Positions 45,736 through 59,200 of a stretch of 64,000 bases of DNA are shown piece by piece. The notes beneath the pieces are model-generated. The model saw only the letters and a program-made list of their open reading frames with translations. It was not told where the DNA came from and searched no databases. The stretch spans positions 32,412,508-32,476,507 of the forward strand of contig NC_088776.1 in NCBI RefSeq assembly GCF_954871325.1. The letters are read 5' to 3'. Origin of the DNA: Gordionus sp. m RMFG-2023 (lineage: Eukaryota; Nematomorpha; Gordioida; Chordodea; Parachordodidae). The translations under genes were made by a program, and so were the position numbers. Each line of letters starts with the position of its first letter. The first letter of the stretch is position 1.

Positions 45736-48406
45736 ACAAAAAAAATTTCAGAATAAAGGATCTTAGATACATATACTAGTGTCTAATTATAAATGTTAAA
45801 AAGATACCTCGGGGTCAAAGGTGTTGCGGGACAATTGTTAACCTTTTATTTGATGATGGATGATTAAAAAATTTCCCATTATAGGAGATATGAATAAAAT
45901 TTTACCCATAATTTGTTGACAGGTATTTAGAAACTTTTAGTTACTTTGATAGGTTTGTTAGCATAAATATTTGGTACTCATAACAGCATATATTCTTTAG
46001 AAGATATTTGTAAATCATCTTATTTTTAATGAATTACATAATATGTCAAAAAAATTTCTCTACATTATTAATAGAATTTTCTGTATTGTATGGACAATAA
46101 AATAAATATCTCAAGAACCAGGCTTTCCCGACTTAATTGAAGAATGTTACATCCCTAATACATCATCTTTTCATGGAATGGTCTAATTATTATAGTTTTT
46201 GATATAAAAAAAGACTATATTTAAACAAGCTGCTAACACGTCAGGAATGATGGGAAATCATATATTTCTTTTTTTAATTGATAACGGATGAATCAGAAAT
46301 TAGCCTTTTTTTATGAGGTGTAAATCATAAATTTATCTTTGTTTTGACAGGAGTTTATTTTTTTTTTTATAAATTTTTATAAAATATATTAATGAACTAT
46401 ATATTTATTAGTACCTTCAATATGAGCAAGTGATCTGCCAATGATAAAATTCTCAGGCCTGGCCTGATAAGAATTTAGTTAATGCTCGGTCCGTCCAAAT
46501 TTTTGTCTGACCTGGTCCAGTTTCAATTTTTTATTAAGGTTGTTCTGCCCAGCACAGTTTTAATTTTTTATAATACCTAAACCAAAATATATGTTGTTGA
46601 ATACCAAAATATACAAATATTTATAATCTTGGGGAGTGGTTAGATTAAAGCACTATACTTTATGGATTATAACTTCAATGAAATATCAGATTCATCAAAT
46701 ATATATTAAAAAATTTTTACAAGGCCCGACCTCTTTATTTTTTACCCGGCCCGGTCGGGCTTAAAAAAATTCTTAATTCTCAGACGTATGCACTCATTGA
46801 CTAAGCTACAGACGCTTTTCGAAAACAATAATTTTTTAATATAATATTGATAACTATATATGGTAGTGTAGAAAATATATTAAATACAGATTCGTTCAAC
46901 ACCGCTGATAATAACTAACAACCAAAATAACATGTGGCCTGTAAAATCCACTTTTTCACTCTAAAGTTTACATATGTTTGTTGTATCATATATAATTGTA
47001 TTTTAATCCATAGATATTTAGTATGTATATTTAAAATACATTTTTTTAAAGCGTATTTATATTTGCATTTCCATTCAAAATTTTATATACATTTTTTTTA
47101 AATTTGCCTTTCTCTTATATAAGAATTGGAATTAAATATACTTTCTTACATTTTTAAACTCAGATATGTTCAAAACATTTTTTTATAACTATAAAAACTA
47201 TTTTAAGAGATAATTTATTGGCAAATTATTTTAAACCTCCTATACTAAATAAATGGGGATTTACAGATTTGATAAATTATAAAAATTTCTTTATAAATCT
47301 TGAGTATTTAACCATTAGAACGAATTTATATATAGGTATTTTAATCACATAGTGTCCCTTTTCAAACACAAAATGTATTTTTTCAAATAGTTTATTTTTC
47401 AATCTAAGTTGAATAAAAAAGGGCCTATGTGACTCCAAGAGCAGGACAGATCAATATTCTTAATTGAAATTAAAGATACAGACGTATTCAGGATGGTTGG
47501 GAAGCTTTTTTTTAAAAACTTTAAATCAAAATTATTTCTAAAGTCCTCCAATAAAATTTTGGAGGATTTTAAATATATTTTTTTCTGAATTTCAATGGTA
47601 ATAGTTACTTTTTAAAGTTATTAATTTATTTTTCAAAAAATTATTGTTTGTAGTAAATTATTTTCTTCATTTTTTGGGAAAGAGGGCGTATACCAGGCCC
47701 GTGAAAACGGGAGAGTGGGTGGCAGTGGCTTAATTCGCTAAAATTAAACTATTTTAGATGTCGCCATATTTTGGTACAATGGTTTGGATATACTTTTTCT
47801 ACTATCTATTTTTTTTTTGCTATTTGGATTTTTTTTTCTAATTTTCCATTTTTTTGCAAATTTTATTGTTTTTTTTGCAAACTTCCTTTATTTAAAACTA
47901 ATTTTTCTTTTTTTGCTAAGATTTCCTTTTCTTAGGGAGTTTTTTTAAAGGGTCGACGAATTCATTTTCACCCTAGGATATTAAAAGTCTTAGCGCAGTT
48001 CTCGTTTATAGGGGTGCCAATTCTTATCTCTATAACTATATATATTCAGGGGGGGGGGTTAATATATAAATTTAATTATTAGATTTTGAAGATAGCACAA
48101 ATCAATTTAATAGTTTAGAAATTAAACTATTTTAAAAAAAATCTTCGGAGTTTTATTACTATAAATACATGCTATCAATTTTATATGTTGACTCAACATG
48201 TTTGTTTTATTAATAGTATGATAAGCAAAAGCAATCTTAAAGTGAAATAATGATTTACCAACAAGTTAAATACATACTTTCATATACATAAGTTCATTAA
48301 TTTATACAAAAAGTTTGAAATTATTTGGCAAAATGTTGTGATATTTTAATCGATTTTATTTATAGCTTACCACAATTTGTAGTCAAATGAATCCAAAGAT
48401 TTAAAT
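45736..48406. other. Gene-free region
   Basis: It holds the second GGCCGGG-type repeat (about 46428-46795), a T-rich low-complexity stretch (47760-47960) and a G-run (48048-48058). No protein gene was recognised. Confidence 0.55.
46428..46795. mobile_element. GGCCGGG-type MITE-like repeat, copy 2
   Basis: It starts near aagtgatctgcc and contains ggcctggcctgataag, ctcggtccgtcc, cccagcacag and, at the far side, ggcccgacc and cccggcccggtcgggctt. It ends near gtatgcactcattg. The layout is that of copy 1 at 33240-33491, though diverged. No clean target duplication was found. Confidence 0.5.
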
Positions 48407-49474
48407 TTATTTGTTTTGAGGTAAATGAAGTTTTTTAATATAAAAAGAATCCGATTTCGCTATGCTTGAATTAATAAGTTTGCCCTTGAACACGTTCGAG
48501 GAAATATTTCTTTCCAATGATATATTCTTAGGTTTCGGTTTATCAACATACTCAATGTGCTGTCCCGAAAAATAACTTCCGCTTTCCAAAAGTTTTATAA
48601 GATTTTCAACAGTCGATTTGGTTTCTATCAATAAGAAGGAGGAATAAGAAATTTCTTCCATGGCCTTGGTTGGTATGGGGGTCAAAATATCTTCTTTTTT
48701 AATCTTTAAGTTTAAAGAACAATCAACCAGGGTTTGCCAAGTTTCAACCTTTACAGGGCCCGGTGAATAATTGAGCACCGATATATTTGGATTTTCTATA
48801 GCTATTACCTTGAAATACATTTCCTTCGCTGCCTTTGAAGCGCACCCAAGTCCTAATCCCTGGACAGGATTTATGGCCAATGGTGATGACATGTTTACTA
48901 CGAAGCATTTGCAAGTCGAATTAGTATTTAGGTTCGATTTAATGTCATGAGTTGCCATAACATCTATAAAAACGTTGTTAAGACATATAGAAGATGTTAC
49001 ATTGTGCCGAAAGTAATTACCTATTTCTTCGGCGCTAAAATCTTCTGGCCTTTTGGAAAGAGTTATCCGGCCCGCATTATGAAAAATTATAGCTTGCTTG
49101 TAGGCGTAAGTCTTGCTCGAGATCAAATATTTGTTAAACACATTGACTATGGATTCGGTGTTGGTATTAAAATCAAGGGTGGCGCAATGAATTTCAATAG
49201 TCGATTTTAAAGACCCTGCTTTTGTATTTTTGGAAGGATTGTAGCATTTTGTTTCAAGGTAATGAGCGTGAGATTCTAAGGATTTGATATTAGGTGCGGA
49301 AATTATTACAGTGCAACTGGTCTTGAGATTTTCAACGAATTTTTCAGATAGGGTTCTAGTTAAGGGCAAATTAGCACCTGTAAAAATAGCTAGCGTTGGT
49401 AAATCAAAATTGAGTTTATCAGTGGTATAGAGACCTAATTCAGGGCAAGAAATGGATAAAGAATTCTCTTCCAT
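48407..49474 (-). CDS. Sepiapterin-reductase-like short-chain dehydrogenase, probable pseudoenzyme
   Basis: An intact single-exon frame of 355 codons. The family reduces sepiapterin or 6-pyruvoyl-tetrahydropterin with NADPH in the cytosol, the last step to tetrahydrobiopterin. Family signatures are FHNAG (131-135), FRHNVTSSICLN (155-166), VNMSSP (193-198), CASKAAKEMYFKVIAIENPN (211-230), ISVLNYSPGPVKVETWQ (231-247) and YFSGQHIEYVDK (291-302). The catalytic Tyr of the YxxxK motif is Gly210 (GCASK; Lys214 is kept and Ser197 fits the catalytic Ser). The glycine-rich cofactor loop TGxxxGxG is TGANLPLT (32-39). So ordinary catalysis is unlikely although the frame stays open. There is a ~50-residue C-terminal tail beyond the usual end. 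No intron or operon-like neighbour is seen. Confidence 0.82.
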   Translation of the reverse strand: MEENSLSISCPELGLYTTDKLNFDLPTLAIFTGANLPLTRTLSEKFVENLKTSCTVIISAPNIKSLESHAHYLETKCYNPSKNTKAGSLKSTIEIHCATLDFNTNTESIVNVFNKYLISSKTYAYKQAIIFHNAGRITLSKRPEDFSAEEIGNYFRHNVTSSICLNNVFIDVMATHDIKSNLNTNSTCKCFVVNMSSPLAINPVQGLGLGCASKAAKEMYFKVIAIENPNISVLNYSPGPVKVETWQTLVDCSLNLKIKKEDILTPIPTKAMEEISYSSFLLIETKSTVENLIKLLESGSYFSGQHIEYVDKPKPKNISLERNISSNVFKGKLINSSIAKSDSFYIKKLHLPQNK

Positions 49475-50262
49475 CTTTTATTTTTCAAACAGCATCAAAG
49501 CACAGAGTATTTTAATTATATTTACAAAAATATAACACAATAGTAAATAAACTTAATAAAAATTTTAAATATTGATTTTCTTATAGACATTAGGGTGTAC
49601 CACATGTTTTGAATTTTTTCATATAAATGTAATTTTTATAAATAAAATGCAATATGCTTATTTTGACTTTTAATTTAAGTCTCCAAATTAATATTAGATT
49701 TATGTATCGTCATCGGGATTAGATATGTCCCTATTCCCAGGTTCAAATTATTTATGATAATTTATTATTTTTTTCTAAATGGAGATAATTTAAATTAATT
49801 CATTGTCACAACATAACATATGATTTAGATAATATAATTATATATCGCTATTAATATTTTTATCAAGATAAGTTAAATTTATTATAAAATTTGTTAATTT
49901 AACATTGTAGTAGGTCTGATTCTGTCTGTAGGGAATACCGAGGAACGTTGGGGCAGAGAAAGTCTACTATTTCTAAACCATCATCATATAAGGGTGGAAG
50001 TTTAAACCTAATATAGCTATTTACATACATCATTGGCTAAAAAAAAATTTGAAAAAAATTTATTCTTTTAATTTTTGGGAAGGCAAATATGATTTAATCT
50101 ACTAAAAGAAACAAAAAATAAATGCAAACTTTATAGTTTCGCTATAAAATTAGTTATACTTATTGCAGCTTATGCTAAACAGCTTCTGAACTAGGACACC
50201 CTATGGTTTGTTTTAAGTATTTGGCGCCATTGTTATTTTCCCATTTTTAAAAAAAAAATTTA
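49475..50262. other. AT-rich region upstream of the reductase-like gene
   Basis: It lies between the reductase-like start codon (minus strand) and the Tc1-type element, and presumably contains the gene's promoter. No specific promoter element could be singled out in the AT-rich background. Confidence 0.45.
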
Positions 50263-52050
50263 CAGTGAAACGAGTGTTAAAAATCAACTAACAATAAAAG
50301 GGGGTAAATATAATAAGATTTTATTTTAATTTAATACATATTGAAAATTATGGACAAGCAATTAATTAACAAGATTAATCGTTTTAAAATTAATAAAAAG
50401 AAATTATGTTGTAAATATATAATTTGTGATAAAAAATGGAAATTTTTATTTGATCTTCTTTGGAATGTTCAAGGTAGATTTTTGATTAAATTTTATATAA
50501 AATTCTAAATCATTTTTTGTAAAATGTCTTTTGATATTTGAAAAGTAATCTATTTTGAAATTTTGTATCCATTTATTTCGATAAAAATATGATAATACTA
50601 TAAATTTTTTTAATAACTTCGATAAAATGATTAATACATAAAAAAATATAAATAAAATTTAGCAAAATATTCTATTGTTCCACGAATTTGATGATGGCAC
50701 ATTTTTAGAAATTAAAAGAGTTAATATTATAATTATTAATAAAAATCAATTAAAAGGATTACCTAATTAATCAGTTGCTCGCGATAACCCAACTCCAAAT
50801 AGCTTTGCATGTGATTGATTGTAAAAGTCAGAAAAATCATAAGGAATAAATCCGTGTAAGAGCTGAATAATATTTCCAATAATTTCATCTCTTGAATAAG
50901 GGCGGGGATTTATTTCTAGATATTTATTTTTCAAGACTTCAAAAAATTTTTGGATGGGATTTGATTTAGCTGAGGTGAATATGGTGGTAGATATTCAATC
51001 CTATCTTTATATGCATCCATAAGATGGCTTCTATGGATAGATGTATTACGCATTGCAATAATTGTATCTGGTGGTAAGACACTGATAAGCTTTGTCATAA
51101 AATCACGGAATAACAACCCATTATAAGCTCCTTCGATTATTTTATAATGGATTACCCCTCCAATTCCAATTGTACAAAGTATGCTTACATTTTTACCCTT
51201 AGAGGATAGAATTTTTATTATTGGGCGGACATTGTATGGTGCCCAGGCGTAGATTGGTACAACGTGGAAGTTTATTCCTGTTTCATCTAAGAAATATAAT
51301 TTTTCTCTTGGGGTATTTAAGATCTTTACACAATAGACTTGACGAATATTGATTGCCCCAGGAGTTTTTCTTCTATCAGGCTCCTTGCCCGCTCTTTTTT
51401 CAACCAACCTATATTTTTTATATATTTGCTAATTGTTGTTTTTGTTTTTGGACAACCAGGAGGTAAATTTTCTACTATCTCCTGGATAGTAAGAGTATTA
51501 TTATCCATCACTAAACTTATGATGCGTCTTTCAATTACGGAAGTATCTTTTTTTACTTCCTCTTTTTTGAATATTATATTCTTTTAAAGGATTCCGTCTA
51601 AATTTATGAACTGATGCTGTAGACATTTCGACGTATTTTGCAATGTCTTTAATTTTCATCTGTTGTCTTTCAGGCATTGATAACATTTTAGTAACTATAT
51701 CTATTTTTTCTTTATTCCAATATTTGTGTATTCTTTTTGGTCTTTGAATTCTCGACGAAGATTGGGAGTTTTCATTTAAATTGGAAAAATTAATATTACT
51801 ATTGAATAATAAAGATTCTATATTAAACATTTTTTTTTATTATTTAAGAAAAATTTTAAAAATTAATAAATATTTTTTTACTATAACACATTTTTTAATT
51901 TTTAATTTCCAACACATTTCTTTTCAGCGATTAATCTTGTTAATTAATTACTTGTCCATATTTAATTTCAATATGTATCAAATTAAAACAAAATTTTATT
52001 ATAATTACCCCTTTTTATTGTTAGTTGATTTTTAACACTCGTTTCGAACA
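50263..52050 (-). mobile_element. Dead Tc1/mariner-superfamily element with ~120-bp terminal inverted repeats
   Basis: The inverted repeats are 50263-50383 and 51927-52050. They share gaaacgagtgttaaaaatca, ctaacaataaaa, ttaatacatattgaaa-like and aattaattaacaagattaat sequence at high identity. The left end is preceded by TA, the expected target. The outermost bases of the right end have diverged. A minus-strand transposase pseudogene fills the centre. Total length is about 1.79 kb. Confidence 0.88.
50770..51830 (-). pseudogene. Tc1/mariner (IS630-like) transposase pseudogene
   Basis: N-terminal helix-turn-helix parts: IHKYWNKEKIDIVTKM ... IKDIAKYVEMSTASVHKF, then TIQEIVENLPPGCPKTKTTI. The DDE domain has LYFLDETGINFHVV with the first Asp, IAMRNTSIHR where family members have a second Asp (here Arg), and EYLPPYSPQLNQI before the third acidic site. 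A further C-terminal stretch (KNKYLEINPRPYSRDEIIGN, about 50770-50925) lies in another frame. At least two frame changes and the missing second Asp show that it is inactive. Confidence 0.88.
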
Positions 52051-53262
52051 TTTTTTTTTAGTTTAAATTTTTTTTATAACTTTTTAAGATGTTTAGTCGA
52101 AGTTAAATAGCTGGCTAAATAATCGGTTGTTTGGTAACAAGTTAAACCAAGACAGGGCCTAAAAATCCATATAAATAGTTGTAGAAAAGGTTAAATCTAT
52201 TTTTTAAACTGATAATTTTTCAGAATTATAAAACAAAAATAATATGGTTAATGAAATTGATAAAATTAGAGTATTTATCACATTTTCTTCTTGAATGAAC
52301 CAACGCAACATGTGCTAGACCAAACTACCACTCCAAACTATTCGTTTAATCAAAAATAAACAAAGCTTTTACTTCAAATATTAAGTTGTGTTTATTTTTT
52401 TACCGTTTTATAAAAATGTTCTGGAAGACCCTTAAAATCAGAATCGAATAGCCAAATAAGAAGTAAAGTATATTTAAATTTATTTATAAATAAAATAAAA
52501 ATTTTGTACCACAAAATCAAATTCATTTTCAATTCCCAATATCCGGAATTCGAAAAGACTCGGGCTCATAAGACATTTTTGGCCTCAAAAAGGCATTAAA
52601 CCAAAATAATTGGAGATATTTAAGGTCATAATTCAGCACTGTGGTTGCCATCAAGACTTGTTTGCTAGTTTATATGGCCAATTCGCATCTCGTAAAATAT
52701 TCTTCAAACTTTAAATAGTTTTATTAAAATTATTTTTATTTTAAAATTTAAAAAAATCAATAGCCAAAATCCGCCTTAACCAAGTAGTGGTGTTATACAA
52801 TTTTGACATACGCATTTGTAGTATCATGATAAGAATTAAATATAACAATTTTGCATAATATCAAGACCGACTAATTGAAAATTAATTATATGTAATATCA
52901 ATTTATTTAGCTCTAATTTTTTAAAGATATTTTAATGTATTCTTTTACGGTTAAATATTGATTAATTTAGAAATTTCACTTAAATTACAAATTTCCTGTT
53001 CCTTTAGAGTCTATAATATGGTAATTTTTTTAAATATAAATTTAATATATATATACTCGTAGTCTTAATATAATAATTATATAAATTATAGCTATATCGT
53101 TACATATTTTACACATAATTTATTTTAAATTAATATTTCTCTTAAAAATATACACGTTGGCTATTTTCTATATCGACACAAATAAATATAATAATATATT
53201 TATGACTAATTTTAATTTTAAGCATCATAATATAAATCGATCACTGGCTGGTTCGTACTCTC
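52051..53262. other. Region downstream of the synaptotagmin-like gene, nothing recognised
   Basis: About 1.2 kb of AT-rich sequence between the Tc1-type element and the synaptotagmin-like stop codon. It presumably contains the 3' UTR and polyadenylation site of that minus-strand gene. Confidence 0.5.
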
Positions 53263-56200
53263 TTATATCATCAGGGTATGCCATTTTGTTATAATCTTAT
53301 CAGGATTATTCCAAGATTCGATCCAATGCGTAGTATCTGAAGTTTGATCTTGGGAAGAAGGATTTGATTCAATAAGGATTCGGCCTATTAATTTTGAAGG
53401 CCTTTTTAATATACATAATATAATTTTTATCTTATCCATTAGAAATTAGAATTTATGATTTAAGAATGGGGAGGGGAATACCACAGAAATGTAGCAAATG
53501 CAAATATAACTATAAATTATTAACTTTAAAAAAAAAATCAATTAAAGACATCTTATTCACGTAAATTACCGGGCAAACAATTTTTTAATGATTCAGATAC
53601 ATTCATATTATGTACTAAATAACTTTTTACCGTTTTTTGAAGATATTTTTGTAATTAGGTGCTAAAATGGATTGATTGCTATCATTAACTATTATATCCA
53701 TAGAAAAATGGCCATAAATACTCTTCAAACTCTTATCATGCTTTTGTGCGCCATTAAATAAATGCGATCCAAATTTTACGGTTTCGTTGAAGACTGGGTC
53801 ATAAGTATTAAGTCTAATACGAGTTGAATATTTATTTAAGATTTTATTTGCATCGCTATCTTTTAGAAAAATCTTTACATATGGGTCTGTTTGCATAAAA
53901 AACATTAAAAATTTCAATTTAATTTAAGCACAGAAAAAAAAATTACAAAAATAATCACTTTTATATAATACACCAAATTTCAAAATGGCCATTTAAAAAA
54001 AAATTATATCTCCTTTTCATAATGGTTACCAGTAATTGTAAATATAATCAAATAATTACCTATACATTGCTTGCTTTCAGATTTATATAGATTTCTGGCT
54101 CTTAGAATAATCAAATTTAAAGTTTGAGTAGATCGAGAATAACATAAGGATAGTAAAATGTCGCCTCGGTGATTTTGAATACATCTCTATAATAAATAAA
54201 AGATTTTTTGAAAAATCGACAAAGAGTGGATAAAACTGAAAGTATAAGAATGTTATAAATCAAATTATGGTTAGAAGTTTATCATTCTAGAGATATTTCT
54301 CTATTTTTAGGTTATCGCTTACACAAGGGAATTAGCCGTTTTGATATGATATGATACTGTATATACCTTAAAAAACATAAAATCTATCCTACAAAAAATC
54401 GTTTGTTTACGAATACTAATGATACAATTATTCGATATATACGAATAGTATGATTATTTAAATATGAATACCAAATTATTCAATTAAATTTTTGCTATAT
54501 CAATTAGTTTGATTTACTATTAAAAGTAAAATACAATAAATATTAGGACCATCATTTACCAGAGCATCGTCTACATCACTTAGTAATTAAGCATAATATA
54601 AAAAAGTTCTATGAATTAACAATAAAATCATCACATTCAGATATCGAGTATCTGATTTAAGATATATTTATAGCAAACGCAATGCGATATTTAATTCATA
54701 AATTTTTTTCTATTCGTATTCGATTTGAAGATGCGCATTGAATATAATTGTATTACTAATATTCGTATTAAATAAATCATTCCTTTTCTGTATTCGTAAG
54801 GAAAATGAAATAAATTCTTTAAAAATATGCTATTGTATAATGGTTAGATAACACTTCATGTATTAATCATTTTACAGCAGATTTTTCTAGAAAGAACTAT
54901 GTGATCGATGCATTATATTTATGTATGAACTATATATAGAAATGTTTATGTTATCTCAATTGGATTATGTGTAAATGAACTATGTTATAATTTTCAAAAA
55001 TGAAAAATGGATTATTAAAATTTAAAAAAGTGATAGATGCTGAAATTAAGTTTAAAAAAAAGGTTCCGAAAGGAACATGTTGAATCCATACGAATAATTT
55101 TAAGTATTTATGAATATTTATAGATAATTTCAAATTTTAAAAATAGTATTGCATATTTACGAATAATTTAAAATATTTAAGAGTAATACAAATAGTTTCT
55201 ATTCAGTAAATAATATATTTTTCTTATTCGTATTCTATTCAAAATTTCGAATCGAATAATTTTGATATTCGTTAGGAGTAAATCGTCCCAAAACGAATAA
55301 CTTATAATTCGTTTTAGGTATAATTCGAATCCTAAAGGCATTTTCATATTGCTGATAGTACCAATTTTACAATCAACTATACAGATCAAATTCATATAAT
55401 GACATTAAAATTGAATTGACTTAGTATTTCAGGGAAAAATGGATCAAAAAATTTATTCTTAATTTTATCTTAAAAATATAAGGATTTAATTGATCATTTA
55501 TTTTTTGATTTTTTCTTTAATCACTAAATATTTTTTTTGAAAAAATATTATAAATCTAAAAAATGCAATTAAAATTATCAAAATTAAATACAAAAAAACC
55601 TATTATTGCGATACTAAATATTAACTAATTTGCAAAAATTATCCTAAAGTTTTCATAATATTATCCTTAAAAAAATGAAAAAACAATACACTAGGTCCCA
55701 CATTACAGAACTACAGGGAATGATATGGTTTATCTTTTATATCTTGAGTAAGCGACTATACTGGAGTAAGATTATAAAAGTTAAAAATGATGATTATTTT
55801 ATTTTAATTCCATTCTCGATATCTATCCTACATGCTGATTCGATATTTAAAGCTTCTTAAAGACCAGATCGATATTAAAGAAGCCAAAAAAGATACATTT
55901 ATTTATTGATATTAAGCCGCAAAGTTCCATAGATTGACCAACATAATTAGCTCCCCGCCAATTTGCTCGGCCGACGGATAAATTTTAAAATTTTTATTTA
56001 AATCTTTTTTTATTTGAACTAATAAAAAGTATTTTGAATAAATAAAAGTCCTTTCTGCTATTTTCACTCGAAAAATATGATGCCGCCTTTCTGTGCAAAT
56101 TCTGAATGTGCCTTTCTTAATTCACCAGACCCAGGAAAGGCCGTATCAAAAGATCCCTTCGGGATATGGGAAGGATTTCATGGCCATAACCTTTCCCAAA

Positions 56201-59200
56201 CTTGAATTGTGACATATTACACCCATTAAAAAGAAACTATATTTTTCATAAACTTTACATTGGCAGAGCTGCTTCTGCAATCTTTCGAATGTTATTGTCG
56301 GATTAGAAAAATGCTCAGCATCTATACTGTCTAAGACGACGATATTATCTAAATAAATCCGGTAACTGAACAACCTTTATAACGTCAAACAATAGAATCA
56401 AATAATTTTGTTGTCCTATTATAAACTTTGATTAAATTTTACAAATTCCCTGCTTATAACTTTACAACGAATATATATGTCGTATTGGGATATGGAACTA
56501 TGTGGGATTCGGAATCCCAACGTGGGGATTTGAGATCTTGAATCCCCACGTTTTATTCGGAATCTTTTTTTGTAAATATTTTTAAAAAATATATTTAAAA
56601 AATATTCCGAATCCCCATGTATATTTTTTTTAAACTTTTAAATTATATTTTTTTCTTCCTTTTTTTGCCGTCTGGCTGGCACCAGAAAATTTCATTTTTT
56701 AAAGATATTTTATTTTCTGTTTTTGTAAATTTATATAAAATAAAATCATAAATATTTTCACCAAATTATTTATTGCAACTCATTTTGCAATTGCATAATA
56801 ATGTTTTCTCATAGTTTGTAACAGGGAGGCTCCTATATATTTTTAGCAGTTTAAATAAAAAATTAATATATTTTTTGTACATCAATTAATTTGAGGAGTA
56901 TATGTGGTTATTATAAAAATAACTTAAATTACCTATGATTGATATATCTTTGTTGGGAACTCATAGGCGTAGCCAGGATTTTCATATGGGGGGGGGGGGG
57001 GGAAATTAAATAAGCCTGGAACAAATATGAAATATATTTTTATTAGTTTATATAAAATAAAAATATAATAAATTACTTGTATTGTATATACCTTAATATA
57101 AAAGCATGGTAATGATTTATTCCAAACAATTATAAGAAATTTATTTATAAAAAGTAAGTAGACATATAGTTGATTTTACTCTATTATATAGAATTATTTA
57201 TAAAATACTAGGTAAAATTCCACTTTTACAGACATATTTGACAGTTAGAGAATATATTACAGTTAATAATTTAACAAATTTTACTAATCAATGCTCTTGA
57301 TATTAAATATAGCAACAATTATTTAATTATTTAACCCCATCTATTTATTATAAGTAAAAATGATATTTTAATTTAATCTTCATATTATTCATCCCACAAT
57401 GTCTTTAAAAGAAATTTTCTGATGTCCTTATCAATATTTTATAGTTTTCTGTAAAATATATAATTCGCTATATTGGTAAAAATTACTTGATTGTCATTTG
57501 ATAATTAGATATACTGTAAATCTACGACATATAATATTCCACTGTTTGTATTGTGCTGTAATATTTTTTTAATTTATGACTTAATTTTATCAATAGTTTT
57601 ATAATTATATTTTACTTTTATTAAAATAAATAAATTAAAATTACTCACTTTATAAAAAATTATATTTGATATATTATATTATTTAGTAATTTTATGGATC
57701 TATTATTAATAATTATAATACATTTCACTTCTGTCTTAAGACTTATTTTTGGCTTATATTCCATTTATTAAAAAACATTTTTGGTTCATTTTACATATTT
57801 ATAAATTTATTTTCCCAAAAATCTATAAATTATGATGAATAGTTTTATAAAAAAATATCAACTTTTACATTCTTTCTTTTAAATTATTATTTAAGATATA
57901 TGCATACATATTTGAGGGTCAGGGAGTGGGGGGAGGACTAAGGGGGATATTTTTTTATTAGCTAAAAATGATATTTACAAAAAGTGATAAATTTCTGAAG
58001 GGGGAAGGGAATCTTAAAAGATTAGAGGCAATAAATTGTGTTAAATTCTTCCAGCACACGTTCCTACCCATATTTTATTTTGTTCACCTAAATTTTTAGG
58101 ATAATATTATATCTGTCCTATGAATATGTAATAATATGTGATAACCTAATATAAAGTTATTTTGTCCAATTATTTGAGAATCAATTAAGTTTTGACGCCC
58201 ACGATTAGTGTTGTTAAATGGCTCATTTTGAGCCGATTTTTAAAAACGGCTAACTCAATATTTTGGCCTTAAAAATATAGCCTAAGCCTTGAGATTTTGC
58301 TAATAGATGTCCAAGCCTTTGTTCCTTCTACAAACAAAATCGTCAGGCTTGAGTTATATTATTCTGGATGAAATAGTGAGTTAGCCGTTTTTAAAAATCG
58401 GCTCAAAACGAGCCGTTTAACAACACTACCCACGATCATTTAAATATGAAATAAAAGGAGGGCCCTTTTTAAAATATTAGAAATACTATTCCCAATATTA
58501 TTGGTAGCAAAACTATTTTTCCATGTATAAATTATAAATAAATTTATTTTTAATATGAATTAAGAATCGTATTAAAGGGGGGGGGGGGGGGAATTATAAA
58601 TTATTATATTTTGAAAATTTATTTTTGTCTTTGTGAATTTATATTAATACAATTATTTTATTTTTAATTTTAGTTTAAACGATTTTTAATGCCTCAATTA
58701 TTTTTACCCAAAACAGATACAGAATATAATTTATTTAAAACCACATTAAAAACACCCAAATACAAATCTATTAATTACATGGAAATATCGTTGTGCTACC
58801 AATAATATTGGGAATAGTATTTCTACTATTTTTATACGGGCCCATTCTTTTATTTCATATTTAAATGATCGTGGGCGTCAAAACTTAATTTATTCTCAAA
58901 TAATTGGACAAAATAACTTTATATTAGGTGATCACATGTTATTACATGTTCATAGGACAGATAGAACTATCTGTCCTAAAAATTTAGGTGAACAAAATAA
59001 AATATGGGTACGAACTTGTGCTGGAAGAATTTCAACAAAATTATAAAATTAAATGATTTCTAAGTTCCCAACAAAGATATATCAATCATAGATAATTTAA
59101 GTTATTTTTATAGTAACCATATACTCCACAAATTAATTGATGTATATAAAATATATTAATTTTTTATTTAAACTGCTAAAAATATTTAGGAGCTTCCCGG

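Noticed and set aside
46770-46815. Possible 5' half of a tRNA (gtagcttagtcaatgag on the minus strand).
   Set aside because: No T arm or B-box follows, and the stretch coincides with the end of the GGCCGGG-type repeat, so the likeness is probably accidental.
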